Shown here: piece by piece, positions 46,039 to 56,478 of the stretch
Position numbering within the stretch: position 1 is the first letter of the stretch
Layout of the letters: each line of letters begins with the position of its first letter
From: Caballeronia fortuita
GTDB taxonomy: Bacteria > Pseudomonadota > Gammaproteobacteria > Burkholderiales > Burkholderiaceae
Assembly: GCF_001544835.2 (NCBI RefSeq)
Contig: NZ_FCNX02000005.1
Location: 248,001 to 312,000 of the forward strand
Direction: 5' to 3'
Length of the DNA stretch: 64,000 bases
Position numbers and translations under genes: made by a program
The notes under the pieces: generated by a model
What the model was told of the DNA's origin: nothing
The model's input: the letters and a program-made list of their open reading frames with translations, nothing else
Database searches by the model: none

Positions 46039-46851
46039 ATGAGCGATACGAACCCGGAATCCAAGACCTCCATTCAGGTGATCGAGCGCATGATGCGTCT
46101 TCTCGACGCCCTGGCCGACCATACGGATCCCGTCAGTCTCAAAGAACTGGCGCAAAGCACTAGTCTGCATCCGTCCACCGCGCACCGCATTCTGAACGAC
46201 ATGGTGCTGTGCCGGCTCGTCGATCGTTCCGATCCCGGCACGTATCGGCTCGGCATGCGGCTGCTCGAACTCGGCAATCTCGTGAAGGCGCGTCTTTCGG
46301 TGCGCGAGGCCGCGATGCCGCCGATGCGCGAGCTGCATCGGCAAACCGGACAGACCGTCAATCTCTCCGTGCGCCAGGGCGACGAGATCGTCTATATCGA
46401 GCGCGCGTATTCGGAGCGCTCGGGCATGCAGGTGGTGCGTGCGATCGGCGGCCGCGCGCCGCTGCATCTGACATCGGTCGGCAAGCTCTTTCTCGCCGCC
46501 GACGAAGCCACCCGCGTGCGCGCCTATGCAATGCGAACCGGCCTCTCCGGCCATACGCAAAACAGCATCACTGATCTTTCGAAGCTCGAACGCGAGTTGT
46601 CGCTGGTGCGTCAGCAGGCTTGCGCGCGCGACAACGAGGAACTCGAACTGGGCGTGCGCTGTATCGCGGCCGGCATCTACGACGACACCGGGCGGCTCGT
46701 CGCCGGTCTGTCGCTATCGGCGCCGGCGGATCGTCTGCAGGACGCGTGGCTCAAGCAGTTGAGCCATACCGCGCTCGAAATTTCGCAATCGCTCGGCTAT
46801 CACCCGGAACAGGTCGCCGACGCGCAGCACACCCGGCACGCGCAACGCTGA
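46039..46851 (+). CDS. IclR-family transcriptional regulator
   Basis: The 270-residue protein has an N-terminal winged helix (LKELAQSTSLHPSTAHRIL) and a C-terminal IclR effector-binding domain (LELGVRCIAAGIYDDTG). It is divergent from lutA, so it may regulate lactate use, although lut genes are usually controlled by GntR-type LldR. A TACAAT at 45994-45999 may be its -10. Confidence 0.9.
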   Translation: MSDTNPESKTSIQVIERMMRLLDALADHTDPVSLKELAQSTSLHPSTAHRILNDMVLCRLVDRSDPGTYRLGMRLLELGNLVKARLSVREAAMPPMRELHRQTGQTVNLSVRQGDEIVYIERAYSERSGMQVVRAIGGRAPLHLTSVGKLFLAADEATRVRAYAMRTGLSGHTQNSITDLSKLERELSLVRQQACARDNEELELGVRCIAAGIYDDTGRLVAGLSLSAPADRLQDAWLKQLSHTALEISQSLGYHPEQVADAQHTRHAQR

Positions 46852-46867
46852 TGCGCCACCCATGAAA

Positions 46868-46899
46868 AAACGGGATTCGTCTTTCGACGAATCCCGTTT
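46868..46899. terminator. Bidirectional terminator between iclR and pbpG genes
   Basis: A perfect 14-bp stem pairs AAACGGGATTCGTC (46868-46881) with GACGAATCCCGTTT (46886-46899), loop TTTC, A run on the left, T-rich on the right. It serves the convergent IclR and PbpG genes. Confidence 0.9.
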
Positions 46900-46927
46900 G
46901 CTTTTGTATGGGCGGAAAAACCGGCGT

Positions 46928-48112
46928 TCAGGGGTTTGCACCGCTGCCCATGTCCGCACTCATGATGTGCGGCTCGCCAAGCGTGTCGAGAAACGAGCGC
47001 AGACGGCCGGCATCGGCGAACCGCGAATATTTGCCGTAGGAATCGAGCAGCACGATCACGACCGGACGGCCATTCACGTTCGCCTGCATCACGAGGCACT
47101 CACCCGCTTCGTTGATGAAGCCTGTCTTCTGCAAGCCGATGTCCCACGACGCATTGCGGATCAGTGCGTTCGTGCTGTTGTAGGCGAGATTGCGCTTGCC
47201 CGTGAAGACGTCGTAGCTGCGGTCGGTCGAGAACTTGCGAATCAACGGATATTGATACGCCGCGTTGACCATCTTCACGAGGTCGCGCGCGCTCGATACG
47301 TTCTGACTCGTCAGGCCCGTCGAGTTTTCGAAATGCGTGTCGACCATGCCGAGCGACTTCGCCTTTGCGTTCATCGCGGCGATGAACGCCGGACGCCCGC
47401 CCGGATAGAACCGCGACAACGCCGCCGCCGCGCGATTTTCCGACGCCATCAGCGCGATGTGCAGCATGTCTTCGCGATTCAGCACCGAGCCGACCGCGAG
47501 GCGCGAGCCGGTGAACTTCTCGTAATCGCGGTCTTCGTCGGTGACGCTGATTTCGTCCGTGAGCGGCATGTGCGAGTCGAGCACGACCATCGCCGTCATG
47601 AGCTTGGTGATCGACGCGATCGGCACGACGGCGCGCGAGTTCTTGTCGAAGAGCGTCTCGGACGTATTCTGATCGACCACATAAGCGACGCTCGAACGCA
47701 GCGCGAGGCTGTCGGGCGTGTCATGCAGCCCGAACGCCTGCCCCACCGACGTCGCGCGCGGCTGGAACGCCACCGCGTGCACTGAGGCGCGGCGCGCGTG
47801 CGGTTCCATGCGATACGACACGCGACGCTTGCGCGATGCGCGCGGCGCGTCGTCGTCGTCATCGGTGGCGGCAACCTTGGCTGCTTTCGCGGACTTCGGC
47901 GCCTTGAGCGTGGATTTCGCCACGCGCGCGGGCTTCTCGGCCTTGGCGGTGGACTTCTTGACGGTCTTGGACGGGGTGGCGGTCTTTGCGAGGGCTTCAG
48001 CCGGAGCCGCTGCGAAGGACGTCGCTACTGCGATGGAGATAGCAATGGACAATGCCGAGCGCACTGCCACGCCATGCACCACCTTCAACGACGAAAACAT
48101 TTCGGTTTTCAT
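46928..48112 (-). CDS. pbpG: D-alanyl-D-alanine endopeptidase (PbpG/S11 family)
   Basis: The 394-residue serine peptidase has a signal peptide (ending near EALA at about residue 41), then a 60-residue Lys/Ala-rich and DDDDD-containing linker, then an S11 domain. The active-site motifs are SITK, SEN and KTG. It trims or cleaves peptidoglycan cross-links in the periplasm. The internal start MKTEMFSSL at 48112 is better than the ORF start 21 codons upstream. The linker is unusual for the family. Confidence 0.88.
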   Translation of the reverse strand: MKTEMFSSLKVVHGVAVRSALSIAISIAVATSFAAAPAEALAKTATPSKTVKKSTAKAEKPARVAKSTLKAPKSAKAAKVAATDDDDDAPRASRKRRVSYRMEPHARRASVHAVAFQPRATSVGQAFGLHDTPDSLALRSSVAYVVDQNTSETLFDKNSRAVVPIASITKLMTAMVVLDSHMPLTDEISVTDEDRDYEKFTGSRLAVGSVLNREDMLHIALMASENRAAAALSRFYPGGRPAFIAAMNAKAKSLGMVDTHFENSTGLTSQNVSSARDLVKMVNAAYQYPLIRKFSTDRSYDVFTGKRNLAYNSTNALIRNASWDIGLQKTGFINEAGECLVMQANVNGRPVVIVLLDSYGKYSRFADAGRLRSFLDTLGEPHIMSADMGSGANP

Positions 48113-48241
48113 TAGTGTTCTGTTGGGCGGCTGGAGGGTACCGCCAAGTGTAGTGAAGCTACGAAATTTAAGCAATATTAAGCACTTATCGGCACTCGTT
48201 AAACCGAGTTGTAAGCCGCGATTGCATATTGCCGAACAACG

Positions 48242-48303
48242 GCGCGCTTCGATCGGAAAAAACGATCATGCCGGTGAAACAGTGCTGCCTAAAGCGCGCT
48301 TTT
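48242..48303 (+). other. Terminator-like hairpin, parent gene unknown
   Basis: GCGCGCTT (48242-48249) pairs with AAGCGCGC (48292-48299); inside, GATCG (48251-48255) pairs with CGATC (48263-48267). TTTT follows. It could end a short unannotated transcript. Confidence 0.35.
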
Positions 48304-48740
48304 CTACGCGACGACCAACGCACTATCGGCAAAACTTTCCACGACTTTAGCCAGACAGGAAAATCAGAAGACAAAACAGGTTCGACTCGAAGGCCCGCCG
48401 AGGCCGGCCGGCCGCGGAAGACATACGGTTGACCGGACAGCCGAAATGTTAACGTTTCTTCAACAATTTGGTGTACGGCGACATCCTAAAAATAAGACGA
48501 ACCTTGGAAGAATCCGAATCGCTGCGTCATTGCAGCAGACCTGAGGCGCGGCTCGCGGCAACATCAAAACTTCACCCTTCCATGGTTTGATTCTGTTCAG
48601 ACATGCACCGGAACCAGCCTTCAACCGTGCCCGTATTGGGTGCATAGGGTATTTACCAACCGGTAGTTTGTCGCCGCAGAACACAAGTAAATCCTTGTTT
48701 AATCTACGAATTGACTGATTGTGCGGCGCACAAAAAGTGC

Positions 48741-48768
48741 TTGACATCCATCGGAATATCTCTAAAAT
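48741..48768 (+). promoter_or_regulatory. Sigma-70 promoter of the phasin gene
   Basis: A consensus TTGACA (48741-48746), a 16-base spacer and TAAAAT (48763-48768) form a strong promoter. Transcription would begin near 48775, leaving a leader of about 108 bases before the phasin ATG. Confidence 0.8.
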
Positions 48769-48882
48769 GGGTCTCATGTTGCGACGCACCAATCGCAGTT
48801 AAACCTAGCCGGCCAGGTTTATCGCGCCGGATCTACCCAAACCACGACCCGCGTTTGATGGGTCGGCCATCAGGAGCCTGAG

Positions 48883-49458
48883 ATGACGCTGTTGACCCCC
48901 GAGCAAATCGCCGCTGCACAGAAAGCCAACTTCGACACGCTGTTCGGCCTCACGAACAAGGCGTTCGAAGGCGTCGAGAAGCTTGTCGAACTGAATCTGC
49001 AAGTCGTGAAGTCCACGCTGGCCGAAAGCCAGGAAAACGCACAGCGCGCGCTGTCGGTCAAGGACGCACAAGAACTCCTCGCGCTGCAAGCCAGCCTGAC
49101 GCAGCCGGTCGCCGAAAAGGTGCTGTCGTACGGCCGTCACCTGTATGAAATCGCATCGGCCACGCAAGCCGAATTCGCCCGCGTCGCGGAAGCGCAGTAC
49201 GAAGAGCAGAACCGCAAGGTGCAAACGCTCGTCGACAACGTCGCGAAGAACGCGCCGGCCGGTTCGGAAACCGCTGTCGCCGTGATGAAGTCGGCCATCA
49301 CCGCCGCCAACACGACGTACGAAACGGTTCACAAGGCAACGAAGCAAGCCGTCGAAATCGCTGAAAGCAACTTCAACGCCGCCGCCACGGCTGCGACGAA
49401 GGCCGCTACGCAAGCGACGGAACAAGCTTCGCGCGTCGCCAAGAAGTCGGTTGCCTAA
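48883..49458 (+). CDS. phaP: Phasin
   Basis: The 191-residue helical protein matches the TIGR01841-type phasin family ([21 protein letters not shown], then [17 protein letters not shown]). Phasins coat polyhydroxyalkanoate granules and control their size. The C-terminus is Ala/Thr/Lys-rich. It has its own strong promoter and terminator, so it is monocistronic. Confidence 0.93.
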   Translation: MTLLTPEQIAAAQKANFDTLFGLTNKAFEGVEKLVELNLQVVKSTLAESQENAQRALSVKDAQELLALQASLTQPVAEKVLSYGRHLYEIASATQAEFARVAEAQYEEQNRKVQTLVDNVAKNAPAGSETAVAVMKSAITAANTTYETVHKATKQAVEIAESNFNAAATAATKAATQATEQASRVAKKSVA

Positions 49459-49509
49459 GTCTTCTGCTTTCGGGCTTCTGCCCGGCTGACGCAGCACGCA
49501 TCACGAGAA

Positions 49510-49536
49510 ACCCGGCCATCGTGCCGGGTTTTTTGT
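49510..49536 (+). terminator. Rho-independent terminator after the phasin gene
   Basis: AACCCGGC (49510-49517) pairs with GCCGGGTT (49524-49531), followed by a T run. It is 51 bases after the phasin stop. Confidence 0.9.
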
Positions 49537-49554
49537 CGTCTGTGCGCAGCCGAT

Positions 49555-49590
49555 AAAAAAGGCGCGCTCCCGTGAAGGAGCGCGCCTTTT
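49555..49590. terminator. Terminator after lpdA
   Basis: GGCGCGCTCC (49561-49570) pairs with GGAGCGCGCC (49577-49586), with A's before and T's after. On the minus strand it ends the pyruvate dehydrogenase operon 20 bases after the lpdA stop. Confidence 0.9.
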
Positions 49591-49610
49591 CGCTTTTCAA
49601 GCGCGAACGC

Positions 49611-51671
49611 TTACTTCTTGCGCTGCGGCGGCAAGTCCGTGCAGACGCCTTCGTACAACTCGGCGGCCATGCCGACCGATTCGCCGAGCGTCGGGTGCGG
49701 ATGGATCGTCTTGCCGATGTCGGTCGCATCCGCGCCCATCTCGATTGCGAGACACACTTCGCTGATCAGATCGCCCGCATTCAGGCCGACGATGCCGCCG
49801 CCGATCACGCGATGCGTCTCCTCATCGAAGATGAGCTTGGTGAAACCTTCGTCGCGACCGTTGGCGATCGCGCGGCCCGACGCGGCCCACGGGAACACCG
49901 CCTTGCCGAACTTGATGCCTTCGGCCTTGCACTGCTCTTCCGTCTTGCCGGCCCACGCCACTTCCGGATCCGTGTAAGCGACAGACGGAATCTGCATCGC
50001 GTCGAAATACGCCTTCTCGCCGTGCGCCGCTTCCGCCGCGACGTGGCCTTCGTGCACGGCCTTGTGCGCGAGCATCGGCTGGCCGACGAGATCGCCGATC
50101 GCAAAGATGTGCGGCACATTGGTGCGCATCTGCTTGTCGACATTGATGAAACCGCGATCCGTCACCGCGACGCCCGCCTTGTCCGCGCCGATCTTGCCGC
50201 CGTTCGGGCTGCGGCCCACCGCGAGCAGCACGAGGTCGTAGCGTTGCGGCTCGCTCGGCGCCTTCTCGCCTTCGAACGTGACGTAGATGCCGTCTTCCCT
50301 GGCTTCCGCCTTGGTCGTCTTGGTCTTGAGCATCACGTTCGTGAAGCGCTTGGCGTTGAACTTCTCCCAGACCTTCACGAGATCGCGATCCGCGCCCTGC
50401 ATCAAGCCGTCGAGCATTTCTACGACGTCGATATCCGCGCCGAGCGTCGAATAGACAGTCGCCATTTCCAGCCCGATGATGCCGCCGCCCACGACCAGCA
50501 TGCGCTTCGGAATCTGACGCAATTCCAGCGCACCGGTCGAATTGACGACGCGCGGATCGTCCGGGAAGAACGGCAGTTTCACCGCCTGCGAGCCAGCTGC
50601 GATGATCGCCTGCTTGAACTTGACGACCTTCTTGCCGTCGGGACCGTTCACTTCCATGTGATTCGGATCGACGAATCCGCCGACGCCCGTCACCACTGTC
50701 ACCTTGCGCGCTTTCGCCATGCCCGCGAGACCGCCGGTCAGCTTCTTGACGACGCCTTCCTTGAAGCCGCGCAGCTTATCGAGATCAACCTTCGGCTCGC
50801 CGAAACTGATGCCGTGCGCCGCAAGTTCGGCCGCTTCGTCGATGACGAGCGCCGTGTGGAGCAGCGCCTTCGACGGAATGCAGCCGACGTTCAGACACAC
50901 GCCGCCCAGCGTCGAATAACGCTCGACAAGTACGGTCTTCATGCCGAGATCCGCTGCGCGGAACGCCGCCGAATAACCGCCGGGTCCGGCGCCGAGCACG
51001 AGCATGTCGCATTCGACATCGGCTGCGCCCGAATAGCTGCCTGCTTGCGGCGCGGGCGTCGGGGTTGCGGCTGCGGGCGCCGGAGCGGCTTTCTGAGGCG
51101 CGGCGGCAGGCGCGGATGCGCCGCCTTCGAGCGTCAGAACCAGCGTGCCTTCCGACACGTTGTCGCCGACCTTCACCTTCACTTCCTTCACCGTGCCCGA
51201 TGCGGGCGACGGCACGTCCATCGTGGCCTTGTCGGATTCGAGCGTGATGAGCGACTGCTCCTTCTCGACCGTGTCGCCTGGCTTCACGTGCACTTCGATG
51301 ACCGGAATGTCCTTGAAGTCGCCGATGTCCGGCACCTTCACTTCCTGCACGCCGCCGCCCGAAGCGGGAGCGGCAGACGCCGGTGCGGGCGCCGCGGCCG
51401 GAGCGGGAGCCGGCGAAGGCGCGGAAGCAGCGCCTTCGGTTTCGATCATCGCGATGACCGAGCCCTGGCTGACCTTGTCGCCCTGCTTGACCTTCAGTTC
51501 CTTGATCGTGCCCGCGACATCGGCGGGCACTTCCATCGTGGCCTTGTCGGTTTCGAGCGTGATGACGCCCTGTTCCTTTTCGATGACGTCGCCGGCTTTG
51601 ATATTGACTTCGATGACATCGACATCGGTGAAGTCGCCGATGTCGGGTACTTTTAGTTCGACGAGACTCAT
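49611..51671 (-). CDS. lpdA: Dihydrolipoyl dehydrogenase (E3) with two lipoyl domains
   Basis: The 686-residue protein is the E3 of pyruvate dehydrogenase. It reoxidises dihydrolipoamide with NAD+. It begins with two lipoyl domains, with lysines at 43 (TDKAT) and 148 (SDKAT), joined by Ala/Pro linkers; the flavoenzyme starts at about residue 218. The redox cysteines are C259 and C264 (GGVCLNVGC), and the C-terminal HPHPTLGES histidine is present. Beta-proteobacterial E3s with one lipoyl domain are known; two is unusual. The gene is last in the operon. Confidence 0.95.
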   Translation of the reverse strand: MSLVELKVPDIGDFTDVDVIEVNIKAGDVIEKEQGVITLETDKATMEVPADVAGTIKELKVKQGDKVSQGSVIAMIETEGAASAPSPAPAPAAAPAPASAAPASGGGVQEVKVPDIGDFKDIPVIEVHVKPGDTVEKEQSLITLESDKATMDVPSPASGTVKEVKVKVGDNVSEGTLVLTLEGGASAPAAAPQKAAPAPAAATPTPAPQAGSYSGAADVECDMLVLGAGPGGYSAAFRAADLGMKTVLVERYSTLGGVCLNVGCIPSKALLHTALVIDEAAELAAHGISFGEPKVDLDKLRGFKEGVVKKLTGGLAGMAKARKVTVVTGVGGFVDPNHMEVNGPDGKKVVKFKQAIIAAGSQAVKLPFFPDDPRVVNSTGALELRQIPKRMLVVGGGIIGLEMATVYSTLGADIDVVEMLDGLMQGADRDLVKVWEKFNAKRFTNVMLKTKTTKAEAREDGIYVTFEGEKAPSEPQRYDLVLLAVGRSPNGGKIGADKAGVAVTDRGFINVDKQMRTNVPHIFAIGDLVGQPMLAHKAVHEGHVAAEAAHGEKAYFDAMQIPSVAYTDPEVAWAGKTEEQCKAEGIKFGKAVFPWAASGRAIANGRDEGFTKLIFDEETHRVIGGGIVGLNAGDLISEVCLAIEMGADATDIGKTIHPHPTLGESVGMAAELYEGVCTDLPPQRKK

Positions 51672-51699
51672 GTTGTCCCCTAAGAGATGTGCGGATGGA

Positions 51700-51731
51700 A
51701 CCTCGGGCTCACTTGCACGAAAGCCCGAGGT
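51700..51731 (-). other. Hairpin in the aceF-lpdA gap
   Basis: ACCTCGGGCT (51700-51709) pairs perfectly with AGCCCGAGGT (51722-51731). There is no T run, so it is probably an RNA processing or stability element within the operon. Confidence 0.55.
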
Positions 51732-51755
51732 CCCGCCGTCGGCCGGATCCGAAGA

Positions 51756-53411
51756 TCAGAGAATGACGCGACGGAAATCGCCCAGAATCGCCGACAGATA
51801 AGCGTTGAAGCGCGCGGCAGCCGCACCGTCGATGACGCGATGGTCATACGACAGCGACATCGGCAGCGTAAGGCGCGGCACGAACTGCTTGCCGTCCCAC
51901 ACCGGCTTCTGATAGCCGCGCGACAAGCCGAGGATCGCGACTTCGGGCGCGTTGATGATCGGCGTGAAGTGCGTTCCGCCGATGCCGCCCAGCGACGAGA
52001 TCGAGAAGCAGCCGCCCTGCATCTGATCGGGCTTCAACTTGCCGTCGCGCGCGAGCTTCGACAGCTCCGCCATCTCCTTGGCGATATCGACGAGACCCTT
52101 TTTGTCCGCGTCGCGGATCACCGGAACGACGAGGCCGTTCGGCGTATCGGCCGCAAAACCGATGTTGTAGTACTGCTTGAAGACGAGCGTGTCGCCGTCG
52201 AGGCTCGCGTTGAAGTCCGGAAACTTCTTGAGCGCCGAGACCACCGCCTTGATGACGAACGCGAGCATCGTGAACTTCACGCCCGCTTTCTCGTGCTCCT
52301 TGTTGAGCTTCACGCGCAGTTCTTCGAGCTCGGTGATGTCCGCTTCGTCGTTGTTCGTGACGTGCGGGATCATCACCCAGTTGCGATGCAGGTTCGCGCC
52401 CGAGATCTTCTTGATGCGCGAGAGCGGCTTCGGATCGACCGGGCCGAACTTCGTGAAATCGATCTTCGGCCACGGCAGCAAGCCCAGTTCGCCGCCGCCA
52501 CCGCCAGCCGGTGCCGCCGCCGCGGGCGCTGCGCCCTGACCCGACATCACGCCCTTCACGAATGCGGTGATGTCCTGCTGCGTGACGCGGTTCTTCGGAC
52601 CCGTGCCCTTCACGCGCGACACGTCGACGCCGAGCTCGCGCGCGAACTTGCGCACCGACGGCGATGCGTGGCTCGACGTGCGCGTGCCGTCGCCGGCGGG
52701 CATGACGGGCGCCTGCGCGAGCGCGGACGGCGCTTCCTTCGGCGCGGGCGCGGGTTTCGCGGGCGCATCCGACGGCACTTCGGCCTTGGCGGGCGCGGGC
52801 GCGGGCGCGGGCGCGGCCGAGGGCGCCGGCGCGGCGGCACCGCCTTCGAGCACGAGGATCAGCGTGCCTTCCGAAACGGTATCGCCGATCTTGACCTTCA
52901 GTTCCTTGACCGTGCCCGACGCGGGTGACGGCACGTCCATCGTGGCCTTGTCGGATTCGAGCGTGACGAGCGACTGCTCCTTCTCGACCTTGTCGCCGAC
53001 CTTCACCGCGATCTCGATGACCGGAATATCCTTGAAGTCACCGATGTCCGGCACCTTCACTTCGGTCGAGCCGCCACCCGAAGCTGCGGGCGCGGGCGCA
53101 GCAGCGGATGCCGGCGCGGGCGCAGCGGCCTGAGCGGGCGCAGCCGCCGGAGCCGGCGCAGCCGCCGCGCCGCCGCCTTCCAGCACGACGATCAGCGTGC
53201 CTTCCGACACGTTATCGCCGACCTTGACCTTCACTTCCTTCACGACGCCTGCCGACGAGCTCGGCACGTCCATCGTCGCCTTGTCGGATTCGAGCGTGAC
53301 GAGCGACTGCTCGGGTTCGACCGTATCACCCACCTTGACCAGCACCTCGATCACGGGGATGTCCTTGAAATCGCCGATGTCCGGCACTTTGACTTCGATC
53401 GCTTGACTCAT
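51756..53411 (-). CDS. aceF: Dihydrolipoamide acetyltransferase (E2)
   Basis: The 551-residue E2 core of pyruvate dehydrogenase has two lipoyl domains (lysines 44 and 154), Ala/Pro-rich linkers, an E1/E3-binding domain (ASPSVRKFARELGVD) and a catalytic domain with the active-site YDHRVIDG near the C-terminus. It transfers acetyl groups to CoA. The ATG at 53411 is preceded by GGAGACAC. It is 80 bases after aceE. Confidence 0.96.
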   Translation of the reverse strand: MSQAIEVKVPDIGDFKDIPVIEVLVKVGDTVEPEQSLVTLESDKATMDVPSSSAGVVKEVKVKVGDNVSEGTLIVVLEGGGAAAAPAPAAAPAQAAAPAPASAAAPAPAASGGGSTEVKVPDIGDFKDIPVIEIAVKVGDKVEKEQSLVTLESDKATMDVPSPASGTVKELKVKIGDTVSEGTLILVLEGGAAAPAPSAAPAPAPAPAKAEVPSDAPAKPAPAPKEAPSALAQAPVMPAGDGTRTSSHASPSVRKFARELGVDVSRVKGTGPKNRVTQQDITAFVKGVMSGQGAAPAAAAPAGGGGGELGLLPWPKIDFTKFGPVDPKPLSRIKKISGANLHRNWVMIPHVTNNDEADITELEELRVKLNKEHEKAGVKFTMLAFVIKAVVSALKKFPDFNASLDGDTLVFKQYYNIGFAADTPNGLVVPVIRDADKKGLVDIAKEMAELSKLARDGKLKPDQMQGGCFSISSLGGIGGTHFTPIINAPEVAILGLSRGYQKPVWDGKQFVPRLTLPMSLSYDHRVIDGAAAARFNAYLSAILGDFRRVIL

Positions 53412-53432
53412 TATTAGTGTCTCCTGGGTCGC

Positions 53433-53468
53433 ACGCGGGCCTCCTTCCGCTTCGGAAAGAGGCCGCGT
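53433..53468 (-). other. Hairpin in the aceE-aceF gap
   Basis: ACGCGGGCCTC and GAGGCCGCGT (53433-53468) pair with one bulge, with TTCCG/CGGAA extending the inner stem. No T tract follows. As in the aceF-lpdA gap, it may set relative mRNA levels. Confidence 0.5.
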
Positions 53469-53491
53469 CACAACGCACGGGGGCGATGCCT

Positions 53492-56185
<2,694 letters not shown>

Positions 56186-56465
56186 GCTCGTCTCCTGATG
56201 TGAGGAACACTCGATGAGAACCGTCGGCGCACGCCCGCGAACAGACACGGAAAGGCGGGCACTGGCCGCGTGCCGGCAATTCTAAAGAGGGTCCAGACCA
56301 TGACGCAAGGAATTTTTCAAATCATGAGAGCTAATCTCACCATGCGAAAAATTGCTGCAACGCACCGTCCGGTAAGGCTTTTCTGTTCAGATGTTTCTCC
56401 TCCTTTTCCCGCAAACAAGCCATCTTTACCGTCTTTTTACGCCAATTAACAATCAGGTGCTGCGT

Positions 56466-56471
56466 TACAAT
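56466..56471 (+). promoter_or_regulatory. -10 element directly before the histidine-kinase start
   Basis: TACAAT at 56466-56471 ends only seven bases before the ATG at 56479. If used, transcription would start at or next to the ATG, giving a leaderless mRNA. The -35 (CAATTA at about 56443) is weak. Confidence 0.4.
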
Positions 56472-56478
56472 CGCTTCC

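Larger units (their letters stand above)
48113..48882. other. Long intergenic region upstream of the phasin gene
   Basis: This 770-base stretch holds no convincing coding gene. It contains a hairpin element at 48242-48303, the phasin promoter at 48741-48768 and an untranslated leader of about 108 bases. Minus-strand frames here lack ribosome sites and family similarity. Confidence 0.5.

Noticed and set aside
48460..48792. 110-codon minus-strand frame before the phasin gene
   Set aside because: Cys/Arg-rich, no ribosome site, overlaps the strong phasin promoter.
49572..51656. 694-codon plus-strand open frame
   Set aside because: It is antisense to lpdA, whose motifs are unambiguous.
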